DNA of 64,000 nucleotides from Euglena gracilis (lineage: Eukaryota; Euglenida; Euglenophyceae; Euglenales), in contig CP154955.1 in NCBI GenBank assembly GCA_039621445.1, forward strand, positions 54,751,341-54,815,340, given 5' to 3'. Below are positions 1 through 12,900 of this stretch, in pieces (position 1 is the first letter of the stretch; each line of letters starts with the position of its first letter). Both the position numbers and the translations under genes were made by a program. A model generated the notes under the pieces. That model was given only the letters and a program-made list of their open reading frames with translations. It had not been told where the DNA came from and did no database searches.

Positions 1-594
1 TTTGGACTTTGATGAGGTATTGTTGTTTTTGCATCCTGATGCGAAGGGGTTGAACGATGGGCCTTGGGATGAAGGAAAAAATTCACTTTTCAGTGCGAAC
101 TGCTGAATTTTTTTTTCAGTCATTTCCCCTTGTCTGCCTTTGTTTTTTTTCCCCAAACTTTAGGCAAAATAAACCCTCCCGTTCTTACCCAGTTCTAAGA
201 CAAGGGGTGAGAATTGGGCCCCATTTGGTAGAACACAGCGGCATACGCAGCAAGGAGGATAGAGGTCGAGACCATGCTATTGCTTAAGGTGTGTCCGACC
301 CCACCCAAACACCTGGGGGGGGGGGGGTGGCTGAGTTTCGGCCAGACCCCGGGGGGGGGGGGTCGGCCACCTGGCACCGAAGAAGCCAGAAAATTTTTTT
401 GAGGTTTTGGCTAAAATCCGCTGATTTTCGGCCGTTTTGGCCCAAGTGCCGAACGAGTGACCGACCCCCCTGGGGGTAGGATAGGAAGTAGGTGGCTGAC
501 TGGTTTTTTGAAAGTGGAAAGTCATTCCCCCCTCGGAGGTCGGTAAGCAATGGGATGGTTGAGACCGGTCGGGCCACACCAGCCATGTAGCAGT

Positions 595-601
595 GGGTGG
601 C

Positions 602-691
<90 letters not shown>

Positions 692-692
692 G
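595..692. repeat. GT microsatellite upstream of gene A exon 1
   Basis: About 45 GT units with a few interruptions, ending 50 bases before the methyltransferase A start codon. The same array is present and longer in copy B, so it predates the duplication. Confidence 0.95.
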
Positions 693-741
693 ACACGTGC
701 GTTTGCCAGGGTGACACCCCAGACACCTCGCCCCAGGTGCA

Positions 742-930
742 ATGATGGGCCTGCCCTCCTGGGGGTGCTTTCTGCTGCTCTGCGTGCTGGTTGCCGTCGT
801 AGCCTCGCCGGCCGCCAAAAAAAAGGAGCATCGGCCGCACAGCACAGGCCCGTGCTCCTTCCATTCCCACACAGGCTCGCACTGGACCCCAGCTGCATCC
901 CCTGGGGGGCTGGTCCTCGGTGTGTGCTGT
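742..930 (+). CDS. Methyltransferase A exon 1: signal peptide
   Basis: The start ATG is followed by MMGLPSW and a hydrophobic run ([12 protein letters not shown]) ending in SPAAKKKEH, a typical secretory signal with a small-residue cleavage site. The 63 codons end in phase 0 at a GTGAGA donor, and the first acceptor that fits is CAG at 2,825-2,827. Copy B (29,395) keeps the same start, signal and donor. A compensated frameshift lies between the copies near codons 50-58, so the membrane-distal part of this exon is weakly constrained. The GT microsatellite at 600-690 lies just upstream. Confidence 0.55.
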
Positions 931-3900
931 GTGAGAGGCAGGGTTCGATACAAAGCATGTCCGGAATTACAGAGGGGGGAGTGCCCACCACCCCCCTCCC
1001 TGATCATGAACACCTCCCAAAACAGGGCACCCTCCAAATAAGATTTCCTTGCCAATTTTTCAGCAAAAAAGTACAAATGGTACTGAATAGAAAGGAAGAA
1101 AAAGAATTTTTGGGGGGATTTCTGGGGGAAATCTCAAAAATAGATTTAATAAGAAACTAAAAATAAAGGAAGAAGAACAAAAAAGATTATGAATACACAA
1201 ATAAACAAACAAACAAACAAACAAACAAACAAACAAATTAATAAATTAATAAACAAATCAATAAATAAATTAATGAATGAATAAATAAATGAAGGGGAAA
1301 ATTGTGAGAATGCACACCAGAATTGGGAAATTTGCTTTGAATTTCTGATGTCTTTTTTTATTTTCACCAAATATTGTAGTTTTCATGTGTTAGCTGAAGC
1401 AATTTCCCTTCTTTTCGGACAACCTGCTTTTGTGCCCATTTCAAACACTCCCGTGTGAAAGCCTTTTTCAAAAGAAAAACTCCAAAAATGACTCCCTGGG
1501 TTTTTTTGATTACTGGCCCAAAAGGCAACCTGGAGTCTAATTTGAGGCCCATCCCAGGGCAGGCTTTATGCCAAGTGACCCCCCCCGACAGAAGCTCCGG
1601 ACAACCGCCTCTTGCGGCGGGGGATGCTTCGACTTGGATTCCACCTGTGTGATGTTTGTTGGTTTCCTTCAGAAACCTAAAAAGAATGAGGGTGCGGTTA
1701 GCGGACGGCCGCCTCCGGCAGCGGCGGGGGGGGGGGGGGCTTCTGTTTGGACCCTGCCCTTGTGGCAGTCCCGCGCTTCTATTGGGGCGGGGGGTTGACC
1801 GATTTGGGGTGGGTTCAAGGAGGCGGACCCCCCCCCCCCTCAGCTGTTTAGGGGAGGGGGGACTCTCCCCAGCCTTATATCAAACTCGGCTCAGAGGCCA
1901 CAATGGAAAACGCCAATTTGTTTTCCTTGGGGCTCGTTCGCAGTGGGTGGGTGGGGGTCACACAGCAAGGTCCTTGCCTCGGGCCTTTGGCTGTCCAAGT
2001 GGTGGCCAGGAAAAGCTGTCACAAAAGTTTGGGGGAGGGGGACGTGTGGCACCCCAGCTAAATTCAATTTCAAGTGAAAAAAATGAAACTAAAATGAAAT
2101 GAAATGAAAAAATAAAATTAAGAATTCATGGTTTGAGGTCAGCGGCAAAAACTGATTTGCATGGCAATTGAAATTCTTGCCTATTGGCAATTTGAAATCC
2201 TTTGCCTAATCACGTTTTAAATGGTTTGCCAACCAGCCAGTTTAAACCCACGCCTTACATTTTTTGTCATGGATTTTGGCTCCCAGATCTGGCCTGGGGG
2301 GGGGGGGGAGGTAGTGGGCCGACCTTAGGTCGGCCCACAGTCGCCAAAGGTCGCCAAAGGTCGCTATGGGTATTTCCTACTCAGTTTTTTTTTTGCATTG
2401 TAGCGCCGCAGGCAACTGTTCGGCGGCCCTAAAATAACAAAATCCCTTGTGTGTGCAACTCCTTTTGTTTGTATGTCGCGCTAATTTGCCCAGGTGAACG
2501 CTTTTTGACATCGACCAAGGGCGACCTTTGGCGACCTTTGGCGACCGTGGGCCGACCTAAGGTCGGCCCACTACCCCCACCCCCCCTCCGGCCGATCCAC
2601 CCCCCATGGATTTTGGCACGTTTTCCCCCACGTGCAGCCCCGGGGCGGTGTGCCGGGGGGGTTACAGGGTCGGGGTGGGGTGGGGGGGGTCTGGGGGGGG
2701 GGGGGTTCTCTTCTACGCACACACCGAACACACCGCAGACACCAAAACTGCCGACACGCAAAACGTTCTCGGGTCAGCAGCGGTGGGCAGCGGGAGGAGG
2801 CTCGGTCGGGTGCCGGCGTGGCAACAGAGTGGGGAGGACGAGATGCTGGCGGAGCACTTCTTCCGGGGCATGCGGAACAGAACCTTCGTGGAGATCGGCG
2901 CTCTCGATGGCATCCTCGTCCAGGGAAGCGAAGCCCCCGGCCTCTGACTGAATTTCAAGGCATGGCCGACCCCACTCCGGTGGGGGGGAGGGGTAGTAGT
3001 GCACATGACCAACTGCCAGGGCCAATGCACGTGTCGAAGGCACCAGAAGCCCAGAAAACGGCCAACTTTGGCCCGATTTCGGCCCACGGCCAGGCACTCC
3101 ATGGAGCTCCGCGACCCCCCCCCTACCCCCCTCCCCCAGGTTGGTCCAATTTGGCTGCTTTGAAGTGAACATGGCATGAGAGAACATGGCATTTTTCAGC
3201 ATGTATGCAAGAAGCTGAGAGACGTCCTTCCCTGGTCAGATGCCAGAATGCAAAAGATAATCCATAATTTTTTGGTACTCATGGAAGCAATGCCGTATGT
3301 ATGTATCCTCCCATTTTGTCCAGGACATGTTGCCAGCGTTCTGGGATTTGCCATATCCTTCCTGCATTTGAAAAAAGGCGTTTTTTTAGTTGATTTGTTT
3401 GGGCCAAACTCAAGCAACCCTTTGTCATCCTGTCCAGTGAACCCAAATTAAAGCATCCCCTTGGGCAAATCGGCTGAAACACGAATTTAAGCAATTTCGC
3501 CCCCTTTCAAGCAATTCTGGCCTTTTTGGGATATTTTAAATGTTGTTCTTTTTTTGCCAATTTCAGCCGCTTTGGCCAGTTTTGGAAACCTTCAGCTTTT
3601 TTTTTTTGGTGAATGTAGCCCATTTTGCATTTTGCATTTTCCCAATGTAGCCCCCTTTTCGGCTATTTTTGGCCAGTTTGCGTCGACATTGTGTCTCATA
3701 TCTCATAAAGGCATATTGAATGGAATGGTGTGATAATGATCTGTCCCACAGAGGTCAACACTTCACAAGCATCAATCTCAACAAGCCGGTATATTAAAGC
3801 TGCTCTCGTCTCGGTGTCATTTGCACCCCACCTGCCTTGGAACCCAAGAAATGAGCAATGAAAGTTTGGGTCGCTTTGTTGTTGGTAGTTGCTTGGACTC

Positions 3901-6900
3901 GAGATCCCCCCCAAGGAAAACTTTGGGTGATTTTTACCTGCAATTTCAGGGGTTGTTTCATTTTGGATTTGCACTGTTTGGGCACTGCGGCAACCCCTAC
4001 CTCTTGCTGTGCCCCCTGCCGCCTACTCCAACACGCTGTACTTTGAGCGCTGCTTGGGGTGGAGTGGCCGCCTGGCCAGAGGATGCTGCGGTTTAAAGCA
4101 CCTTGAACTGTGAGGCATACGTTTCAATAAGGTTTTGCATATGCTCCTGGGGGGATTGCTGCAGCCAGGCGCAATTTCTGTCTAGACCAGCTCCAGCCAT
4201 CCCACTTTTTACTGATTTTTTTTGTTTTTTCGGTATAGAACACCGAAATTTGGGAAACCAGTAAAAGATTGACAGAAATGGTGATTTGATTTTTTTTTGA
4301 ACAAAACCAGATTTTGGATGTGCTTTTTATTTTGGCAGGTGTCTTGTTTCAGCTTCTGAGGCCCAGCTCAGGTGCAGGTCTGGGGGCTGAATTTGGGGCT
4401 GGACCCTGGGCTGGAATTCGGGCCTTTTGTCAGCCCAACTTCCTTGCCCTCAGGCACCCCCCACCTCCCTGTATCCTTGGAGAGGTGGTGTCTCTGAGCA
4501 TGAACAGACCCACTCGCAGAAAGGCCTGTCCGTCGCATTTGGAGAACAACAGCAGCCACAAATGTGCCTGAAATGTTTAATGAACATCAGGACGTTCAAC
4601 AGTTGACAACTTTGTCATTTACCCCTGCGTCGAGTCTCCGGTGCCATTTCACGAATCCGGTCTTTATCCCCGGCAATACACTCAAGGTTCAAGGCCTTGA
4701 AACGAGCCTCTGCTGCTGATCGAGGGCAGCCTACATAACTTCCGGCAGCTGAAACGTCACCTCCCTTCCCGCCCAGAGCATTGCTTAGCCCCCCTTTCCC
4801 TCCCTGCTGGCGGGTGGCTGACCGTCCCCCCCCCCCTTCGCAGTGATCGCATGGTTTTCAGCAACAACAACCTGCGGGGAGAGGCCGGTGATGGCAGAGA
4901 GAATGTCAGCTGAGCCGAAAAACGTTATTTTTTTAAAGAAAAGGACCAATTTTTTTTGTTTTTGGGGCTTTTTTTGAATCGGGGTTGCTGGAGTGACCCT
5001 GGGAGGGGGTCAAATGCTACGGGGGTTGCCAACGGGTTGAAAGGCACAGCTCAGTCCACACCTGGCTTCTTTTTAATGGTGTTTGCACCCCCCCCCCCTG
5101 GGGGGTGCTGGAGGCAGGCAGGGTGGTAGGCACTTTCAGACCCCTGGGGGTTGGGTTTTGGGATGGGTAGTGCACCTCCCGGCGCCGAAGGTGCCGAGGG
5201 CCAAAAAAATGCCTTTTCAACGGAAAACTGGCTTGGTCGGCAGGCAATGGGAACCACAAATTAACCCCCGGGGGGGGGGGGGGATCTGTTATGTTATGGA
5301 CAGGCACCTTATAGGAAGGCACCACCCGGAGGTTGCAAAAAGAAGCTGGGCTGCACACACCCAGGAAGTTATCGGGCTCAATGTTGAAAAAGACGGGTAG
5401 GCGTTCCAGGGCTCTCAGATGCCTCCCGGAGGTGGCCGGCAGAAGTGTCCGGGAGGCCTGGTATTCTAATAATGGAAAGTCACACCCCCAGGGTTGATAA
5501 GTTGCCACCCAGAAAAATTTTGGTGGCTTTTTTTGCCAAAACTCTTTGGTTTTGGAGCCAGATTTGACCAAGTGGCCAAAGTGACCAACCCCCCTCCCTG
5601 GGAGGAGGGGTAGGAAGTGCGTGGGTGGTTTTTGAAAAGTGACCGAATTGCTGTTGTTTTTTTGAAGTGGAAAGTGACCCCCCGGGGTCGTTAAGCAACC
5701 CTGTTGTCCTGCCCCCTATCGAAGGCCCTCCAGTCTGCGGTCTGTCAGCCCCCAGCGACTGCCACGGAACCTGCTCATGTTTTGAAAATTTTTCTCGGAG
5801 CTGAATCCAAACCAGCGGATTGCTAATTTGACCCCCCCCTGGAAAGTTGTGGCTGGGTGCCAAATTATTATGGAAAAACCAAAAGTTGGAAACATGGCTA
5901 AGGGAAGACGATATGATTTGCCTTAAAAACGCCGACCCGCATTTCCCCTACATTCAGTTTTGTGTTTTTGCTGAGTGCCTCTGATCAATTGCTTTGACGG
6001 GGGACGACAAATTCCCCAGCACCAGGGAGGGGAATTACCCAACCCTCCTGGGGGGGGGGAGGGGGGCAGGCCAATTGGGAGTGGGTCAAGGAATGCATCT
6101 CACCTTCAATACAGCGGCCAGAATGATTTTTGGCCCAGTGCAAAGCGCTGAGTCGACAGGTTTTGTTTGGGGGACTGCTTGGAACACATTTTTCCGGCGC
6201 TTCGCCGCTTTTTCCGCGCTTCCCCACCTTGGCCTACGGCCCAGGACCCCCCCCCCCGGGTCCTGGACTCCCCTGTGTCTTCTAAGTTGAAAAGAATGCT
6301 GCTGGCAAAGCGCCAAATTGGGCAGCACAAGGGACAGCGCATGGGACCCCCCCTTCCGGTGGGGACCCCCCCCCCGAAATCGGGCCGTCAAAGGGCATTT
6401 TCTAATTCATGGGACAGTTCTTGAACATGCACACAAATTCTGGCTTTAAACTTTCCAAGCGTTCATATTCAGGGACCGAAAGGCCATCACTGATCTTTTG
6501 CTGACTCACGTGGGTGGGTGGGAAGCCCAGCCTGGGGGTCTTAAAAAAGAGAGGCCTGGTTGCCAGTTCCCCGAGAGGGGGGGTGCAGGCACACCAAACC
6601 CCAGGGCAGAACAGGAATCGGCCAAACAGCCAGAGTGGTGGGGGGGGGGGTCGACCACCCCTCCCACCACCTCCTCCCATTTTTCGACCCCAAACATTTC
6701 TCCCGGCACCTTCGGCGCCGGGAAAAAAAATGTGTTTAATAAGCCTGTGAAAATGCTGTGGTGGGTGGGGCACGTCGACCACCAGGCCTTCCCGTACCGC
6801 CCTGTCCCAGCAGGTGCACCAAACGCTGGGGTGACCCCCTTTGCTTCGACACCAACGCACCATTCGGGTCAGGCCGTAATTTAGTCGGGTGCCGACCCCC

Positions 6901-9900
6901 CCCCGGGGGGGGGGGGGGGGGTAGTGCCTGCCTGGGCAGGCACCCCACGGCACTCCGGACCCCCCCTCCCCCCCCCCCCCGGGGTTGGCAAAAAACAGCC
7001 TGATTCGGGCGGCCCGCAGTCCGACGGGCGGCCATGGCCGGGGGCCGTCCCCCACAGTGGAGTTTCTGGTGGGCGGCGGGCCGATGGCCGGCACGCAGCC
7101 CACCCTTGCCAAGTCGTTCCTGAACAAGTGGCATCAGAAGGGCGTGGCCAGGCCGCCGGGTGCCGGCCAAGAGGTCCCCTGCCTGGGGGGACAGCCAGAA
7201 AACGGCCTGATCGGGGGGGGGGGGGTTTAGTCTTGGACCCCCGGGGGGCGGTGGGTGGGTCTGGCCGAGCCCCCCCCCCCCCCTGGGGGGGTCCTCCCAG
7301 AGGGGGGTGGGATATACTTTTTGGCGCCAAAGGCGCCGAAAATTTGTGAAAAGGTGCTATTTTTAGAATTTTCGCGATTTTTGGCCTTTTCGGGGGGAAA
7401 AGTGGGTTGGGTCCCCTGGGACCCCCCTCCGGGGGGCAGCCCCCCCCCAGGGGTGGGTGGGGGACCCCCCCTCCAAAAAAAAGGTCTTAAAAAACCCCTG
7501 GGCCTGATTGCAACGTCCCCTCCTTCGGCCTCTGAAAGCACGGGGAACGCAAACACGATCCCCCCTTTTCCCCCGGCGATTTTCCGCTTCCTGCCATGGT
7601 GCAAAATAATTTTGGATTGGAACCAGGTTTCTCCTGCATATTTTTGAAACCATCTGTTTGGATTTTTTGTGACCTAAACCCCAGACATCAAATCGAACCT
7701 GCATTCGTTGCATTTTTTCTGTTTTCTGTTTTTTGGGGGTTGTTTGTTTGTTTGTTTGTTTTTTCGAGGGTCTTGCCATCCCCCACCACGCACATTTTAA
7801 TAAGTCAATCCAAAGTTCAGGAACAAAAAAAAATGGAGGCCACTGCTTGCCATGTTCATACCCCCACCCCTATGTCCAACGACCCCCCTATGTCCAATGA
7901 CCACCCCCCCCCCCCCGGTCAGAGGACACTTTTTCGGAGGTTTGACCAAATTTTTGGTCCTGGCGTGAAGCGCCGGGACGAAAAAAAATTGCCCAAAAAT
8001 TGGCCAAAAATTTGGCCAAAATGCCATTTTTGACACTTTTTGGACAAGAATTTGTCAAAATTGCCCAAAATTTTCGGCGCAAAGCGCCGGAAGGGAAAAT
8101 TTGGGCATTTTTGGGTGGGTAGGGACCCGGGTACCCACCAACTTTCTTTTGACCCCATGTCCAACGACCCCCCCCCGGTCAGAGGAGACCCTTTTGGTCA
8201 TTACCCTATCTCCAATGACCACCCCCCCCCGGTCAGAGGACAGAGGTTACCAGTCATAGGGGGGGGGGGGTAAGGGGATGCAAAGTTGGTTTTGTCACAT
8301 TTCAAGGTTTTGGCAACAGTTTATTTTTCGCCTTCTTGTTTCACATTTTTAGGGGTGTATGTAGTCCAGTATCCAAAGGTTTTCTTTCCTCTGGATATCC
8401 CAAGCAGGGTTGTGCTTAGGCGGGTGCCTACCCCACGGGGGGGGGGCGCTAGGGGCAGGCACCCCATAGCACCCATCCGACCCCCCGGGGGGGGGGGGTA
8501 GGGTTTTTGGGGGTGCCTGCCCATAGCAGGCACCCCCCTCCGACCCCGGCCATTTTCAAAGAAAATTTCCTGGGTCCCCCCCCGGACCCCTACCCCCCCC
8601 CGGGGGGGTGTGCCTGCTGATGGCGGGCGCCCTGTGGCACCCACCCACCCCCCTCCCCCCCCGGTCGGTAAGCACAAGCCTGATCCCAAGGTGTTGTTGG
8701 CAGTTTCCACAATCTCTGGCATTTATGGTGGCAGAGGACCCTCCCCCACAAGCGGCACACCCGACATTGCTCTATCATCCCAGCAGTTCTGCAAGGTGGC
8801 TCTGGGAAAGGCCCTTTTCAACCCCCAAGCTTTTGTGACCGCTTCCTCGGGCTACGTTGGACGTACAAAGGCCAAAGCGCCCAAAAAGTCGAATACCTTG
8901 CTGTAACCCCCACCCCCCCCCACAGGGCGAGACCACAGCGAACTGGCCCCAACGAAGGGAAACAATTGGCCAATCGACGCTGTCAAGTGTGGCCGCCCGG
9001 AGGCCTGGGGGTGACGTACGAAGAGGTTCCGGCCAGGACAGGGCGGACCGTCCCTTGGGCCACCGCGACGGATGGGGCCCACGTCGTTGGCCTTGTTGCC
9101 CTGATCTGTTCTTTGAGTGCCGGTTGGAAGTGTGAAAGCACCCCCCCCCCGGGCCACAATTGAAGGTGGGGGGGGGGGGGGCTAACCATAGGGGTCAAGT
9201 TTACATTTTAAAAATTATGGCGGGCCATGCACAAAAATAAGCCATTTGTTTTAAAACAAATCGCGGCCCAAGATGGCACCTTAAGGCCAGGGGCCAAATT
9301 TAGAGGGGCCAAATTTGTATGTAAGGAGAAACCAAGCGCGCAGTGTGGGGGGGGGCTAGTGTTTTTGCTTCATATACGTCCTTGCCCCAATTTGGGAATA
9401 CATTGTTTGTCAAGCTCGGACAGAAAATGTTCATATTATCTTCGAAGTGTATTTCTCCCCAAGGAATTATTTGACGCAGGCTGCTCAGCACCACAATTAT
9501 TCCATCTTGCCTCCAGAGCATCACACCAGGAGTTTTGCTTTCAAATTGAAGCTTAGCAAAAGAAAACGCACCAAATTGTAACAAAAGGGGTTGTTTGGCA
9601 TGATTTACTGCCCGTTTTGCTGCTGATGCATGCCGTCGATCCCCCCCCCCCCATCTGTCAACAGCGCAACCCTCGGACACTACCGTGCTTTTGTTGTTGC
9701 AGGGCGGTGCTTAAGGGACAGGAATTTTTTTTTTATTTTCTTAAGGACCGCCCCCCCCCCTTTCGGCCAAAGGCCGGACTGGGACTTGAACGGGGTCCAT
9801 AATTAAAAGTAAAAAAAACACATTTTTTGATGATTTGGGTGGGTGGGCGATGGTCCAAGGATGCCAGGAATCAGTTTCATCATTTTTTTTTCCTGATGTC

Positions 9901-12900
9901 GACCTGTTGTCGCCGAAGAATGCCAAATTTCTTTGCCCATTTTTCTGTGTGTTTTCATTGAGTGTGCTGGGACAGCGGAGTTTTTTTTTTCATTTCCTCA
10001 AGGACCGCCCTGTGTTGTTGGGAGGTTTGGTGGTCAGGTTAATAAGTCAGAAAGGTTGGTTTGCACTCGCTGATTTGTCAGGCGACAACTTCCTGGGGGT
10101 CGTGTGTCTGTTTGTTTTGTGTGTTTCGGTCCATGCCCTTGGAGCTGCAGCATGGAACGAATTGAAGTGGCCTTTCCCCCGGGTAAGAAATGAATGCGGG
10201 GCCATCTCTCACCCTCCTCCTGTCACCGTGTGCCCCGATGAGCGCCCTGCTGCAGGGGATGCCCAGCCTGACTCCCCTCACTCCTGGGCTGCGGAGGACT
10301 GTTGACCGTGTTTCTCTCCCCGTCTTTTGCTTTTTCACCCTTTTCTATTCAGAGGTCTGCCTGGCTGTCTGCGGTTCTGTGTTTGTGTCTGTTCTGTGTC
10401 TCTGTGGTCGTTTTTTTTTTATTCGTATGTTGTGCGTGTGCGATTGACACGCATGAATTTTGCAAAAGATTGTGACGGTGGTTCCTGGCCTGCACACCCC
10501 CCCCCCCCGCTTGGTTCGATTCGAATACCTCTCTCCTGCTGGGGTCCAGACCCCCCCCCACCTGTCAAAGGGGTCCAGACCGACCTGGGCGTGGTAACCG
10601 GGTCCCCCCCCCCCAACCAAAGTGCCAAACTTGGCAATTTTGGACAAACTTTTGCTCAAAAAGTCCCAAAGTTGCAATTTCAGCCGATTTGAGAGTCAAG
10701 GATTTTCGCTCGTGCTGGGTCAACAATTGGTCGCGTTGGCCATGCTACTGTTTATGTTGGGTGTGCCCCCCCCCCCAACCTGGGGGCCCCCTGTCTTTAT
10801 ATCAAACCGTGCCCCCCCCCCCGGGTGTGACAGGGGATTATGAAGCACTGGGGTGTGGGTCCGGCAGGAATTCAATCCTTGGGTATTTCCGGGTTCTGGG
10901 TTAGGGATAGGATGTCAGGCATTGGGTTAGGTTGGGTTACGTTGGCACCTGGTATGCTGTGTATGGATGCCAGGCTGCCCGCCGACCCATATCGACTTCT
11001 GGTCGCTGGACGTGGAGGGGGCGGAGCTGGTGGCGGTGGAGACTGTGGACTGGGCCGCGGTGCAGATCGACCAGGCCGGCCGTGGGGGGGGGGGGTGAAG
11101 ATGATTGTGGAGTAGGGGGGGGTCGATGTGCGCATTTTTTCCACGATTGCTGCGATTTTCCGCAACCACAACTTTTCCACCTAAACAGGGATTCCAAAGA
11201 CCATCCCCTTTTTGTTCCCAAACCATCCTCTTGGTGAAGAACTTTCAGCGGCAAAAGAAGATGGAACTCGTTGTGTACATGGTGTGGGTGCAATGCCACG
11301 GGGGTGCCAAAGAGGGGGGGGGGAAGGGCCAAGCATTGAGCAAAGTGCAGTGCGCACACCCTTAGCAATAATTATGGTCCAAATGGGGGTGTTTGTTGGG
11401 CATGGGGGGAGGGGTTCTGGCAGGGGTGAGGCAAGGATATTTGCATACTTGAATACTTGGGCATTAATTAACTTTTCCCTCTCCAGCATTGTGGTTGGAA
11501 CCCAACCCTGATCCCCAACGCTTCTGCCAGCCCATGGGACGTGTTGATAGTGAGTGCCCCCCCCCCCCAACACCAACGCAGCAGACTCTGCCACAGCACT
11601 GCGTGAAAAACTGATGCAGTCCTCCGATTCAATATTTTTTCCGCTGATTCCTGACCCCTTCTCTCCCACCAAGCCAACCCAAAAACGTGTCTCAATTTTT
11701 TCATTTTTCATTCATTTTGAGTGGGCGATGCTTCATCACCCCCTTCTTGAGAGAGAATTTGAGGCCTTCTTTTGAGGCCTTCAGCTTTTAGGGCTCCTGT
11801 CGGCCTGGCTCTCCGACGTGATCGTGGTCGAGCTCGACGAGCACAACCCGTCGAAGAACCTCCAGGTCCGGCAGATCCTCCACACCGTGGGGTACGTGGA
11901 GTGCCGCTGGGGGTCCCTCCGCCCAGGCGCCCAGCCTTACCACCGAAGGCCTCCCAACGGTTTGTTCATGGGGTCGATAAACGGTGTGACAAAATATACA
12001 AACCGTCAAACGCCAGTGAATCGTTGGTTGCAGAGGTGGTTCATTTGTGCCAAAGTGCGGTATTATGTGCCCATTCTGGCCTCGTAAGCACCCACCAGGC
12101 CGGCAGCGAGCGCCTCACGGACGAGGAGATGGTATCGCACAATTGACGTGTGTTTGTGCGCCCTTTAGCGACATGATTTTGCTTGTGTGCGCTAAAGCCC
12201 CCTGTCAACGCACAAAATTGAAGAGAATGATGAACTGTTCGTGCGCGTATTAGCGCCCACAAACAAAAAGGTTGTTCCTGCGTGGCAAAGCGCTTATCAA
12301 CACACATTACGCTCAAAAACAATGTAGGGCTGTGATAATCATCAGTGTGTTTTAATATGAACGCATCGTTTGTGTGCGCTTCAGCGCCCATGCAAAAACC
12401 ATGCCAGTTTCCCAAAGTGTGCGCGTGTTTGCGCAAATGCGCACCAACATCGTGCGCGCTTTGGCGAGCACCAACATCGTGCGCGCTTTGGCGCGCACCA
12501 ACCACTGCCTCAAAACTGGACAGGTGGCCACAGCACAGCCATGCCAAAACACGTTTCAAAGTGGCATAGTCCTGGACAGGTTCTTTTTTTGGCAGCATCA
12601 TGAGCTAATTTCACTGCACAACTGATTTAATATCGCATATCGCTCCGGTGTCCTGCCACTTGTCATAACAGCCGGTTTGCGCTTCCCACCTGTTTGACAT
12701 CCGAGAGCACCAGTCTCACCCACGGCCCTCTTCGCGTCACTCGGTAAGCAACTTGCGTACCTAACCCCAGAGAGTTAGAAACCTCTAATAAAGGGTTGCA
12801 ACAGTTCATAAACTGTTTTCTGTCAGGGTGCTGGTCCAAGGTGTTTCGCGAAAATGGGAAAAATGCTCGAATGCGCCAATCACAAAGATGAAACCCCTAA

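Noticed and set aside
6838-6869. CFDTNAPFG frame upstream of exon 5 in both copies
   Set aside because: The copies differ by 11 bases just downstream, so the frame does not connect to exon 5 in copy A. Left out of the gene model.
8690-8900. Frame reading [15 protein letters not shown] ... [13 protein letters not shown]
   Set aside because: It looks protein-like but begins inside a MITE end, is absent from copy B and has no known motif. Possible but unsupported.
8985-9150. Frame with [15 protein letters not shown] shared with copy B at about 37,790-37,910
   Set aside because: A 4-base difference shifts the frame between the copies, so conservation is at DNA level only.
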